From positions 1 through 56,804 of the IMG/VR virus record IMGVR_UViG_3300017739_003809: a stretch of DNA of 56,804 bases. One strand, 5' to 3'. The notes beneath the pieces are model-generated. The model saw nothing but the letters and a program-made list of their open reading frames with translations. It searched no databases and had not been told where the DNA came from. A program made the translations under genes and the position numbers. Each line of letters starts with the position of its first letter. The first letter of the stretch is position 1. Shown here one piece after another: positions 49,455 through 56,804 of the stretch. Source of the stretch: a virus.

Positions 49455-50663
49455 ATGAATAAAACTGATATCAAGCAGATTATACTTGAAGAAATTGAAG
49501 CTACTCTAGAGGATATGAGAATGTCCCCTGAAATGATGGCTGCCCAATCTTTTATAGACGATGAAGAATTGGATGATAAAAGAGCTGCAGATGCTGAAGG
49601 GGAAGATTTTTCTCTTGAGGATGAAATGGAAATGGTAAGAGATTTTAATGATGAACAAGATGCTATATTTGGTAAACCTAGCTTTGTAGAGGAAGAAGAG
49701 TTAGAAGAAATGGCTCGCACATCTAATGTGTTCAAAATAAGCCAAGAAGCTGATTTAAAACAAGTTCTTCAATTTATGCAGCGCGTAAATAATGTTCTTA
49801 AAACATTTAAATCTCCAGGACAAAAACGCCCCAAAAAGCGGTTTACCCCAGAAGAAATAAAAGCCCTAGCTACAGCAATGCTTAAGCCCGAGGGCTTTAC
49901 TTCTAAGGATGTAATTGCTGCTACCTCTTATAGTAGCCCGGCCCAAGCAAATAAGTTCTTAAAAGCGCTTGAAATGAAAGGTTTAATTACATTAACTTCT
50001 CAACTTAAAAAAGCAATGGAACCAACTCGCGATCCAAATGCTCCTGAAACTAGAGGTAGAAAGAGAAGAGACGCAGAATTTGATATGTCAGACGATCCAA
50101 TGGCTGACTTAGATGCCTTAGGCTTAGGAGGCAGCATTGATCTAAGCGACCCATTAGCAGAAAACAACAACACCATGAGTGAATTAGAAAAATACATTAA
50201 ACAAGTAATTAAAGAAGCTAAAAGCCCATTAGCTAAAAAGATGAAAGAAATTGAAAATCAAGGGCGTATTGCAGCTCTTGAAACCAAATTATCAGCTATT
50301 GCTGAAATGATTGAAGAAACAGAGGGTCGTCTAACTCGCATTGATGAAGATAATGAGTTTAGAGACATGATGGATAAAAATGCCGTTAAAGAAGTTCGTA
50401 AACAACTTAAAGAACTTGAAAAGGCTAAAGCTAAGCTTGAAAAAGAAAGATCTAAAATGGAGGGTAAAGTAGAAAAAAAAGAAGTAGTTGATGAAGATTT
50501 ACCTGTAGCTGAAGACGCAGTAGAAGAAGATGCTATTGACGCAGCTATTGATGAAGTTGAATTAGAAGAAGATGATATAGCACTTAACGAATCTACACTT
50601 CGCTTTCAAAAATTAGCTGGTTTAATCACTGAAAGTGATATTCAAAAAAAAACTAAGTCTTAA
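49455..50663 (+). CDS. Acidic modular protein with winged-helix-like segment
   Basis: The 402-residue protein starts with the amphipathic element MNKTDIKQIILEEIEATLED, is acidic to ~90, then has a basic part with FTPEEIKALATAML and SSPAQANKFLKALEMKGLI that resembles a winged helix. A coiled coil (~265-350) precedes an acidic end with LNESTLRFQKLAGLITES. The frame stops just after an A9 run (50644-50652); removing one A would join it to the following frame, giving KKLSLNESREKL. The present C-terminus may thus be a frameshift product. Confidence 0.72.
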   Translation: MNKTDIKQIILEEIEATLEDMRMSPEMMAAQSFIDDEELDDKRAADAEGEDFSLEDEMEMVRDFNDEQDAIFGKPSFVEEEELEEMARTSNVFKISQEADLKQVLQFMQRVNNVLKTFKSPGQKRPKKRFTPEEIKALATAMLKPEGFTSKDVIAATSYSSPAQANKFLKALEMKGLITLTSQLKKAMEPTRDPNAPETRGRKRRDAEFDMSDDPMADLDALGLGGSIDLSDPLAENNNTMSELEKYIKQVIKEAKSPLAKKMKEIENQGRIAALETKLSAIAEMIEETEGRLTRIDEDNEFRDMMDKNAVKEVRKQLKELEKAKAKLEKERSKMEGKVEKKEVVDEDLPVAEDAVEEDAIDAAIDEVELEEDDIALNESTLRFQKLAGLITESDIQKKTKS

Positions 50664-50931
50664 CGAAAGTAGAGAAAAACTTATGAGTATGCTTTCTGGA
50701 GTAGCTAAAGACATGGTAGAAGATGGCAGTTTATTACCAGAAAACCCAGGAGGAGGCCCATTTAATGTCACAGGTAATTCTGAAGGATTTGAACCTCGAC
50801 AAATTGCTGCTCATAATCAAATTAAAAATGCTGTTAAAGAATTAGGTGGATCTGTAAACTATAAAGTCGATGGTCTTTCATTTACATATATGGTTAAAGG
50901 AGACGATTTATTTGTAAGAACAGACGATTAA
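50635..50931 (+). CDS. Small protein or shifted C-terminus of the preceding gene
   Basis: The frame is open from a GTG at 50635; the first ATG in frame is 50683, giving 82 residues. The product includes LSLNESREKLMSML and ends VKGDDLFVRTDD. It overlaps the end of the preceding gene across an A9 run. The join reads smoothly (SDIQKKLSLNESRE), so it may be the real C-terminus of that protein, reached by slippage, or split from it by an indel. Confidence 0.6.
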   Translation: MIFKKKLSLNESREKLMSMLSGVAKDMVEDGSLLPENPGGGPFNVTGNSEGFEPRQIAAHNQIKNAVKELGGSVNYKVDGLSFTYMVKGDDLFVRTDD

Positions 50932-50961
50932 AGAAGTTTAACTTAACTAAGTATAAAATTT

Positions 50962-50988
50962 AAGGGGACTTCGGTCCCCTTTCTTTTT
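50962..50988 (+). terminator. Strong intrinsic terminator with UUCG loop
   Basis: AAGGGGAC (50962-50969) pairs perfectly with GTCCCCTT (50974-50981) around a TTCG tetraloop and is followed by TCTTTTT. It separates the modular-protein operon from the packaging and head genes. Confidence 0.92.
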
Positions 50989-51003
50989 AGCTACGTATAT
51001 ACG

Positions 51004-52596
51004 ATGGCAGATATTAAAGCAATTATAAAGCAGGAATTTGTCAAATCAGCAAGCGATCCTGTTTATTTTATGAAAAAATATTGTTGGATTCAACATCCAA
51101 CAAGAGGTAGAACACAGTTTAATCTATACCCATTCCAAGAAAAAGTATTAGGGCTACTAAATAAACACGATAAGTCAGTAATTCTAAAATCAAGACAACT
51201 TGGTATTTCGACACTTTCAGCAGGTATAGCTTTACACATGATGTTGTTTCAAAAGGATAAAAACATCCTTGTAATAGCAACAAAACAAGAAACAGCTAAA
51301 AACCTAGTAACTAAAGTACGATTTATGTATGATCAGTTACCTAGTTGGTTAAAATTACCCACAGTAGAAAATAACCGATTATCACTACGACTTAAAAATG
51401 GATCCCAAATTAAAGCAGTATCTGCAGCAGGCGATGCTGGTAGATCAGAAGCAATTTCACTCCTAGTAATTGATGAGGCAGCATTTATTGAAGAAAATAG
51501 AATTGAAGAAATTTGGGGTTCAGCACAGCAAACACTTGCTACTGGTGGTAGGGCAATTATATTATCTACACCAAATGGTACTGGTAACTGGTTCCATAGA
51601 CAATGGGCTAAAGCACAAGATGGCACTAGTGGATTTACTCCTATTAGATTACCATGGACGGTGCACCCAGAACGAAATCAAGAGTGGAGAGATAAACAAG
51701 ATGATGAATTAGGGGATAGAATGGCAGCACAAGAATGTGACTGTGATTTTACTACCTCAGGAGATACAGTATTCCCACCTGAAGTAATAAATCATATTGA
51801 AGCTACAATGTTAAAAGACCCTTTAGAAAAAAGAGGTATAAATAGTAGTTTATGGGTTTGGGAATATCCTGATTATACTAGGCAATATATGGTTGTAGCT
51901 GATGTAGCAAGAGGTGATTCAAAAGACTATTCAGCATTTCACATTATAGATATTGAAACTTGTACCCAAGTAGCTGAATTTAAAGACCAAATCCCAACTA
52001 AAGATTTTGGCCGCATATTATTTAATATAGCAACTGAGTATAATAAAGCGCTACTTGTAATTGAAAATGCAAATATTGGTTGGGCTACTATACAAGAAGT
52101 AATTGATATGGGTTATGAAAATTTATATTATAGCCCTAAAGACGAAAAGTTTACTCGTGATGCAGAAGCATATATTGCTAAGGGGTATGATTTAATAGAT
52201 AAATCAAAAATGGTACCTGGTTTTACTATGTCACTTAGAACTAGACCATTAACAATTGCTAAACTAGATGCATATATTAAAGAACAAAGTATACAAATCC
52301 AGTCGAGACGCACATTAGATGAATTAAGAACATTTGTTTGGAAAAATGGTAGACCTGAAGCCCAAACAGGATATAATGATGATTTAACTATGTCTATAGC
52401 TACAGCATGTTATGTTAGAGATACTGCATTAAAGTTTGCCCAACAAGGAGTAGATTTAACCCGAGCTATGCTTAATAATACTACTAAGGCTTCATATAAC
52501 CCATTTTTTAGTTCAACTAAAATTAATGATCCTAAACAAGCATATAAAATGAAAGTAGGAGGAAAAGATGAAGATTTGTCTTGGCTTTTAGGTTAA
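51004..52596 (+). CDS. 17: Terminase large subunit (gp17-like)
   Basis: The 530-residue protein has the ATPase motifs of T4-type terminases: ILKSRQLGIST (Walker A-like, ~60-70), LLVIDEAAFI (Walker B, ~154-163) and LSTPNGTGN (coupling motif). The C-terminal nuclease part has VVADVARGDSKDYSAF with metal-binding Asp residues. It pumps DNA into proheads and cuts concatemers. It lies after a terminator; an ACGTATATACG stretch sits directly before the ATG. Confidence 0.96.
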   Translation: MADIKAIIKQEFVKSASDPVYFMKKYCWIQHPTRGRTQFNLYPFQEKVLGLLNKHDKSVILKSRQLGISTLSAGIALHMMLFQKDKNILVIATKQETAKNLVTKVRFMYDQLPSWLKLPTVENNRLSLRLKNGSQIKAVSAAGDAGRSEAISLLVIDEAAFIEENRIEEIWGSAQQTLATGGRAIILSTPNGTGNWFHRQWAKAQDGTSGFTPIRLPWTVHPERNQEWRDKQDDELGDRMAAQECDCDFTTSGDTVFPPEVINHIEATMLKDPLEKRGINSSLWVWEYPDYTRQYMVVADVARGDSKDYSAFHIIDIETCTQVAEFKDQIPTKDFGRILFNIATEYNKALLVIENANIGWATIQEVIDMGYENLYYSPKDEKFTRDAEAYIAKGYDLIDKSKMVPGFTMSLRTRPLTIAKLDAYIKEQSIQIQSRRTLDELRTFVWKNGRPEAQTGYNDDLTMSIATACYVRDTALKFAQQGVDLTRAMLNNTTKASYNPFFSSTKINDPKQAYKMKVGGKDEDLSWLLG

Positions 52597-52605
52597 ATAT
52601 TTATA
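52596..52605 (+). promoter_or_regulatory. Late-promoter-like box AATATTTATA
   Basis: The 30-base gap between terminase and portal holds AATATTTATA right at the terminase stop, 21 bases before the portal ATG. It differs from TATATTTATA in the first base. Confidence 0.38.
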
Positions 52606-52626
52606 CACACACAATAAATAATAAAT

Positions 52627-54474
52627 ATGGCAGATACTAGCTTATTTACAAGATTAAGACGATTGTTTTCTAACGATGTTATCATAAGAAACATTGGGGG
52701 AAAACAATTAAAAGTAATGGATGTTGATCGTATTCAAAAATACGGTAATTTAGAATCCAATTCATTATATGATAGATTTACAAGATTACATAGACCTGTA
52801 GGTTCTTCTTTACAATATAACCCCACACTTAATTATTCATCTATGCGACTTCAGTTGTATAGTGATTATGAGGCAATGGATTATGATTCATTAATCGCAC
52901 CTGCACTTGATATTATTTCAGAAGAGGCAACTCTTAAAAATGAATATGGTGATGTTTTAACTATTAAATCATCTAATGAAAATGTTAAACGTGTACTTCA
53001 TAATTTATTTTATGATGTATTAAATGTTGAATTTAATTTACCTTCTTGGGTTCGTCAAATGTGTAAGTATGGAGATTTTTATTTACACCTTCAAATTTCA
53101 GAAAAATTTGGTGTTTATAATGTTTTACCTCTTTCAGTATATCAAGTAGTAAGAGAAGAAGGTGCTGATCCCGAAAATCCTAACTATGTACAATATATTT
53201 TGGATCCTAATGGTTTATCACAATCTAATACTTACAGTGCCCGAAGAAGTGATCAAATGAAATTAGAAAATTATGAGGTAGCCCACTTCAGATTATTATC
53301 TGATGCCGCATATCTTCCTTATGGCCGTTCTTATCTTGAACCGGCTCGTAAAGTATTTAAACAACTTATTTTAATGGAAGATGCGATGCTTATTCATAGA
53401 ATTATGCGTGCACCAGAAAAAAGAATTTTTTATATGAATGTGGGAGGTATTCCCCCGAATGAGATTGATTCGTTTATGGAAAAGACAGTACGTCAAATGA
53501 AAAAAACACCATATGTGGATCAAAATACAGGTGACTATAACTTAAAGTTTAATATCCAAAATATGACTGAGGATTTTTATATCCCGGTTAGAGGTAATGA
53601 TTCATCTACTAAGATTGAAACTACAAAAGGATTAGATTATGATGGCACTACGGATATTGAATACTTAAAAAATCGAATGTTGGCTGCCCTTAAAATACCA
53701 AAAGCATTTTTAGGATATGATGAAAATCTTGAAGGTAAATCTACATTAGCGGCAATGGATATTCGTTTTGCTCGTACAATTGAACGTTTACAAAGAACTA
53801 TTGTATCAGAATTACATAAAATAGCATTAGTACATTTATATACACAGGGGTTTACTGACGCCGATTTAGTGGATTTTGAATTAGAACTAACAGGTCCTTC
53901 AATTGTATTTGAACAAGAAAAAACTGAATTATATAAATCAAAAGTTGAATTAGCTAATTCTATTTCAGATAAAAAGATATTATCTTCTGATTTTATATAT
54001 AAAAATATATTTAATTTATCAGAGGCAGAAATAGATTTTGAAAGAAATAAAGCACTAGATGATGCCGCTCATATATTTAGGCTTAATCAAATAGAAAACG
54101 AGGGTAATGATCCTGTAGAATCAGGTGAATCATATGGTACTCCTCACGATTTAGCAGGTTTATATTCTACTAAAAGAGATAAAACAATTAAAGATGTTCC
54201 TGATGGGTATGATGAAGAAAAACCAGGAAGACCCGCTATAAAATTAAGCCGTTATGATACTGATCAAGCCAATACAGGTAGAGATCCATTAGGTAAAGCA
54301 GGTTTAACTGCTGATGATACTCCTAATAGAACTAATGATGTTTCTACTTTTGCCCTAGAAGAAAATTCTAGAATTTTAAAAAAACTATCTTTAAGTAGAC
54401 TTAAAGGGAAAAAAGTTCTAAATGAAGAAAGTAAAAATTCTTTATTAGATGAAGAAAATATTATAAAAGAATAA
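52627..54474 (+). CDS. 20: Portal protein (gp20-like)
   Basis: The 615-residue protein has the T4-type portal order: YNPTLNYSSMRLQLYSDYEAM, APALDIISEEAT, VRQMCKYGDFYLHL, YGRSYLEPARKVFKQL, RAPEKRIFYMNVGGIPP and KIPKAFLGYDE. T4 gp20 is 524 residues; the extra C-terminal ~60 residues are polar and carry SLSRLKGKKVLNEESKNSLL, similar to the short tail elements of other proteins here. It forms the head vertex through which DNA passes. Confidence 0.95.
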   Translation: MADTSLFTRLRRLFSNDVIIRNIGGKQLKVMDVDRIQKYGNLESNSLYDRFTRLHRPVGSSLQYNPTLNYSSMRLQLYSDYEAMDYDSLIAPALDIISEEATLKNEYGDVLTIKSSNENVKRVLHNLFYDVLNVEFNLPSWVRQMCKYGDFYLHLQISEKFGVYNVLPLSVYQVVREEGADPENPNYVQYILDPNGLSQSNTYSARRSDQMKLENYEVAHFRLLSDAAYLPYGRSYLEPARKVFKQLILMEDAMLIHRIMRAPEKRIFYMNVGGIPPNEIDSFMEKTVRQMKKTPYVDQNTGDYNLKFNIQNMTEDFYIPVRGNDSSTKIETTKGLDYDGTTDIEYLKNRMLAALKIPKAFLGYDENLEGKSTLAAMDIRFARTIERLQRTIVSELHKIALVHLYTQGFTDADLVDFELELTGPSIVFEQEKTELYKSKVELANSISDKKILSSDFIYKNIFNLSEAEIDFERNKALDDAAHIFRLNQIENEGNDPVESGESYGTPHDLAGLYSTKRDKTIKDVPDGYDEEKPGRPAIKLSRYDTDQANTGRDPLGKAGLTADDTPNRTNDVSTFALEENSRILKKLSLSRLKGKKVLNEESKNSLLDEENIIKE

Positions 54475-54490
54475 GCTTCAGAACTCCTTA

Positions 54491-54500
54491 CATATTTATA
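54491..54500 (+). promoter_or_regulatory. Late-promoter-like box CATATTTATA
   Basis: The 47-base gap after the portal gene contains CATATTTATA, 21 bases before the next ATG. It differs from the TATATTTATA box at the first base only. Confidence 0.38.
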
Positions 54501-54521
54501 TAGGAATAAAAATATTCATGC

Positions 54522-55361
54522 ATGAAACCTAAGCACTCCAAGTACAAAAATACGGGGATACTATTTGAATTGTTAACTAGACAAATTACGTCTGAAACTA
54601 TTGCTAATAGGTCTCCTAAAGCTGTAGGTATTTTAAAAAACTTTTTTAGTAGCAATTCTACTCTTTTAAAAGAATATCAGATATATCATGCTTTATTAAA
54701 TAAAAAATTTGATAAAGAAGCAAACGCTACAGTTTTAATCGAAACATTAGCTAATGCCCATAATAAATTAAATAAATCTGTTTTAAGAAGAGAAAAATAT
54801 AATTTAGTTAGAGAAATAAAAGATAATTATAATTTAGAAGATTTTTTTAAAGCTAAAATCCCAAATTATAAAGTATATGCTAGTGTTTATAATTTATTAG
54901 AAAATCAAACAGCAAACCCATTGCATATAGTTGATTCTAAAGTTATAATATTAGAACACATTATAGGTAAAGGCCTTCCTAATAAACCCAAAAAAGATAT
55001 GGTTATGGAAGAATATGAGAAGTTTGATAAAGAAACTAGGGCTCTTACTTATAAAATGTTAATGGAAAAATTTAATGAAAAATATTCTAGGTTAAGTAAT
55101 AGTCAAAGAAAATTATTAAAAGAATATGTTTATAACATTTCTAATAGCCCTAAATTAAAGCGTTTTATTAATGAAGAAATTAATAAAGTAAAAGCTGAAA
55201 TTAAAGAATTATCTAATAATACAGATAAAGTTACCCAAATTAAATTAAATGAAATAGTAGGTTTAATAAAACCTCTATGTAAAAAATCATCTGTTCATGA
55301 TGATAATGTAATTAACCTTTTAAATTATTATGAATTGGTTAATGAATTAAAATCATTATAA
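54522..55361 (+). CDS. Conserved head-region protein of unknown function
   Basis: The 279-residue helical protein begins KPKHSKYKNTGILFELLTRQIT, a start seen in proteins at this place (between portal and prohead protease) in many T4-like marine phages. The rest is charged and helical with no known domain. Its position suggests a role in head assembly. It overlaps the next gene by TAATG. Confidence 0.75.
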   Translation: MKPKHSKYKNTGILFELLTRQITSETIANRSPKAVGILKNFFSSNSTLLKEYQIYHALLNKKFDKEANATVLIETLANAHNKLNKSVLRREKYNLVREIKDNYNLEDFFKAKIPNYKVYASVYNLLENQTANPLHIVDSKVIILEHIIGKGLPNKPKKDMVMEEYEKFDKETRALTYKMLMEKFNEKYSRLSNSQRKLLKEYVYNISNSPKLKRFINEEINKVKAEIKELSNNTDKVTQIKLNEIVGLIKPLCKKSSVHDDNVINLLNYYELVNELKSL

Positions 55362-55519
55362 TGAAAATAGATGAACTTAGGAATATTATTCGCGAACTCA
55401 TTAAAACAGAGTTAGAAGAAGCTAGTACATTAGGAACTGGTGCTTCTTTTAATCCTGGATCTTCTGAAGCTTACAGTACTCCTTTTGCATTCGGAAAAAA
55501 AAGAAAACGTAAAAATTAA
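55361..55519 (+). CDS. Small protein with GTGASF/TPFAF motif
   Basis: A 52-residue frame starts at the stop of the preceding gene. It has the amphipathic start MKIDELRNIIRELIKTELEE, then GTGASFNPGSSEAYSTPFAF and a basic tail (GKKRKRKN). The GTGASF...TPFAF pattern is common in small proteins of marine phages. Function is unknown; tight coupling in the head block supports a real gene. Confidence 0.75.
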   Translation: MKIDELRNIIRELIKTELEEASTLGTGASFNPGSSEAYSTPFAFGKKRKRKN

Positions 55520-55524
55520 TAGTT

Positions 55525-55665
55525 ATGCCAAGAAAAATTAATGCCTTTGATTTTAATAAAAACAATAGTAAAGTAAATAGACCAGGTATTCATGCTAAAA
55601 CTAAGCATAGTAACCATAAAAGCTCTAAAAATTATAGAAAATTAAATAGAGGACAAGGAAGATGA
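55525..55665 (+). CDS. Small very basic protein before the prohead protease
   Basis: This 46-residue product starts MPRKINAFDF, contains GIHAKTKHSNHKSSKNYRK and ends RGQGR. Short basic proteins with this VHAKTK ... RGQGR pattern precede head-protease genes in related phages. It overlaps the protease start by ATGA. A nucleic-acid or head-assembly role is possible. Confidence 0.75.
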   Translation: MPRKINAFDFNKNNSKVNRPGIHAKTKHSNHKSSKNYRKLNRGQGR

Positions 55666-56135
55666 AACAATTACTTATAGAACACATGCCATTTAAAGTA
55701 GATAAACTCTTAGTTGAGCAATCTATTAAAGAAAATAGACCCCTTAGAGTAAGCGGTATTATCCAAAGAGCTGGTGTTAAAAACCACAACGGTAGAATCT
55801 ATGAGCAAAAAATTCTTGAAAGAGAAATTAAAAAATATATTAATGGCCCCGTTAGGGAAAAAAGAGCCTTAGGCGAATTAGACCATCCTGAATCTTCTGT
55901 AATTAATTTAAATAATGTATCTCATAATATAGTAGAAGTTACTATGAAAGGAAATGATGTGCACGGTGTAGTAGAAATATTAACTACACCTGCTGGAAAT
56001 ATTTTAAAAGAATTATTCCGTTGTGGTGTTACAGTAGGAATATCCTCTAGAGGAATGGGCTCAGTAGAAGAAAATTCGGACGGAATATTAATGGTACAAG
56101 AAGATTTTGATTTACTTTGTTTTGATATGGTATAA
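55662..56135 (+). CDS. 21: Prohead core protease (gp21-like), C-terminus frameshifted
   Basis: The 157-residue frame contains the T4 gp21 signatures: ALGELDHPESSVINLNNVSH (catalytic His), VEILTTPAGNILKELF, GVTVGISSRGMGSV (catalytic Ser) and QEDFDLLCFDMV. Family members then continue with a V-S-x-P-S-x-x-x-A-Y segment; here a TAA at 56133-56135 intervenes and the expected sequence continues in the -1 frame (next feature). The catalytic residues lie before the break. The enzyme cleaves scaffold, capsid and internal head proteins at L/I-x-E sites. Confidence 0.9.
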   Translation: MKQLLIEHMPFKVDKLLVEQSIKENRPLRVSGIIQRAGVKNHNGRIYEQKILEREIKKYINGPVREKRALGELDHPESSVINLNNVSHNIVEVTMKGNDVHGVVEILTTPAGNILKELFRCGVTVGISSRGMGSVEENSDGILMVQEDFDLLCFDMV

Positions 56136-56266
56136 CCCCATCAACTCCCGGTGCCTATATGTCCCCTATGAATGAGGGAGTAAGTACCCCCACTAAAGAT
56201 TATACTAAAGTTAATAATGTTATTAGGGATATTATCTGTGATAATACTGGGGTGTGTAAGTGTTAA
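56136..56266 (+). pseudogene. Out-of-frame C-terminal remainder of the gp21-like protease
   Basis: In the -1 frame from base 56135 the sequence reads TPSTPGAYMSPMNEG, then KDYTKVNNVIRDIIC and ends CKC before a stop at 56264-56266. This is what the gp21 family has after its CFDxVS segment. One base seems to be missing near 56133 (GTA-TA-ACC where GTA-TCA-ACC is expected). Either the gene is truly truncated, it uses frameshifting, or the sequence has an error. Confidence 0.75.
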
Positions 56267-56445
56267 TCCTTACCAAAGTATCCTCTAATAAAATTAATAA
56301 TAAAGATAGCCGATGCTAAAGGCCATCCTAATACAACCCAAAATCTATCCATCCAATCCATAGGATATCCTGCTTTTACAATAGCTCCTTCAAGAAGAGC
56401 TGATGTTATAACCCCAATTAAAAAGTATTTTGCTAATAAAATCAT
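56263..56445 (-). CDS. Small membrane protein on the reverse strand
   Basis: The 60-residue product has two hydrophobic helices (about 4-22 and 35-53) around a short loop with YPMDWMDRFW, and a basic-acidic end (RGYFGKD). The composition and Trp/Gly-Trp-Pro pattern look like a real small phage membrane protein, possibly holin-like. It is the only convincing leftward gene of the window and its stop overlaps the stop of the shifted protease end. Confidence 0.68.
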   Translation of the reverse strand: MILLAKYFLIGVITSALLEGAIVKAGYPMDWMDRFWVVLGWPLASAIFIINFIRGYFGKD

Positions 56446-56508
56446 AATATAAATAGTTTTGCCCCAAGATACGAAAAAATTTTTTGGTTTCCAAATTTAC
56501 TTTATATT

Positions 56509-56516
56509 TATTTTTG
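56509..56516 (+). promoter_or_regulatory. Promoter-like site upstream of the scaffold gene
   Basis: TATTTTTG (56509-56516) fits the Bacteroidota -7 box TAnnTTTG, with TTTG at 56483-56486, 22 bases upstream, as a rough -33 box. The overlapping TATATTTATT at 56503-56512 fits the late-type box. Either or both could drive the scaffold and capsid genes. Confidence 0.4.
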
Positions 56517-56522
56517 AAACAT

Positions 56523-56588
56523 ACACTATCCTAATATAGTGTCCCTGGATTTTAAAACAAATCCCTATTAGAGATATTAAAATCTCTA
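56523..56588 (+). promoter_or_regulatory. Three consecutive hairpins in the scaffold gene leader
   Basis: Three perfect inverted repeats lie in a row: ACACTAT/ATAGTGT (56523-56529 with 56536-56542), GGATTT/AAATCC (56547-56552 with 56559-56564) and TAGAGAT/ATCTCTA (56569-56575 with 56582-56588), each with a six-base loop. They fall between the promoter-like site and the ATG at 56637. None has a T-run, so they are more likely mRNA leader structures than terminators. Confidence 0.5.
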
Positions 56589-56636
56589 TTTCCCGTACAC
56601 AATTTACTGGAAGCCAATTAAAACTTAAAAAACAAA

Positions 56637-56804
56637 ATGGCTAAAGAATTACTAAAGGAGGCAATCGCCGATGCGAAAGCCGTTAGAGAAGTAGCTTTAG
56701 AAAATGCTAAAATGGCATTAGAAGAAGCTTTCGACTCTAAAATTAAAAACATGCTCTCAGCTAAATTAGCTGAAGAGTTAGAAGAGGATGTTGAACTCGA
56801 AGAA
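56637..56804 (+). CDS. 22: Prohead scaffold-like protein (gp22 position), 3'-truncated
   Basis: An ATG at 56637 opens a frame to the window end (56 codons seen). The product starts MAKELLKEAIADAKAVREVA and continues as an acidic, Ala/Glu/Leu-rich helix, as expected for the prohead core scaffold. Gene order portal, protease, scaffold matches T4 (20-21-22). The long AT-rich leader suggests strong own expression. Confidence 0.72.
   Translation, partial: MAKELLKEAIADAKAVREVALENAKMALEEAFDSKIKNMLSAKLAEELEEDVELEE

Overview
The window is a 56.8 kb stretch of an AT-rich phage genome with T4-type (myovirus) architecture. Recognisable T4-like parts are a late sigma factor (gp55 type), baseplate wedge proteins (gp25, gp6), large terminase (gp17), portal (gp20), prohead protease (gp21) and the start of a scaffold-like gene (gp22 position). 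No integrase, repressor, tRNA or rRNA gene was seen. The host is almost certainly a member of the Bacteroidota, probably a marine flavobacterium. Two phage genes end in type IX secretion system (T9SS) sorting domains, several carry Bacteroidota-style signal peptides, and most starts lie in A-rich contexts without a clear Shine-Dalgarno. All genes read rightward except one small gene near the right end, and most neighbours are separated by a few bases or overlap.

Layout. (1) 1-11.1 kb is an envelope and accessory region: two Cys-repeat proteins with T9SS signals (type B at 1-837, type A at 5862-9413), a lipoprotein, a dockerin-like peptide, ThyX, a YkuD-like protein, a HExxH/VWA protein, a thioredoxin-like exported protein, a predicted outer-membrane barrel, small membrane proteins and a thermonuclease. 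(2) 11.1-15.7 kb holds small unknown proteins, an HD-like protein that has lost its HD pair, and the late sigma factor. (3) 16-36.4 kb is the baseplate, tail and fibre block: a baseplate protein with an M15 peptidase, gp25, gp6, and a series of large structural proteins ending in a 1863-residue LamG-containing fibre. (4) 36.4-50.9 kb holds a primase, a fusion of nucleotidyltransferase, metallopeptidase and ligase-like domains, many small modular basic or acidic proteins that share short motifs, a second HExxH peptidase, a flavoprotein, a P-loop kinase and a spanin-like pair. (5) 51-56.8 kb is the packaging and head block: terminase, portal, conserved unknowns, prohead protease, a lone reverse-strand membrane protein, and the scaffold-like gene running off the window.

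How it fits together. The gp55-like sigma factor probably drives late genes from a short AT box close to TATATTTATA, which recurs in several intergenic gaps just upstream of starts. Strong hairpin terminators lie at 41.46, 46.54 and 50.96 kb. The many small proteins with L/I-x-E sites may be head-packaged substrates of the gp21-type protease. The most unusual element is the left-hand set of exported proteins, which suggests that this phage uses the host T9SS to place its own repeat proteins on the infected cell surface. Two apparent frameshifts, in an A9 run at 50644 and near the end of the prohead protease at about 56133, need checking against reads.
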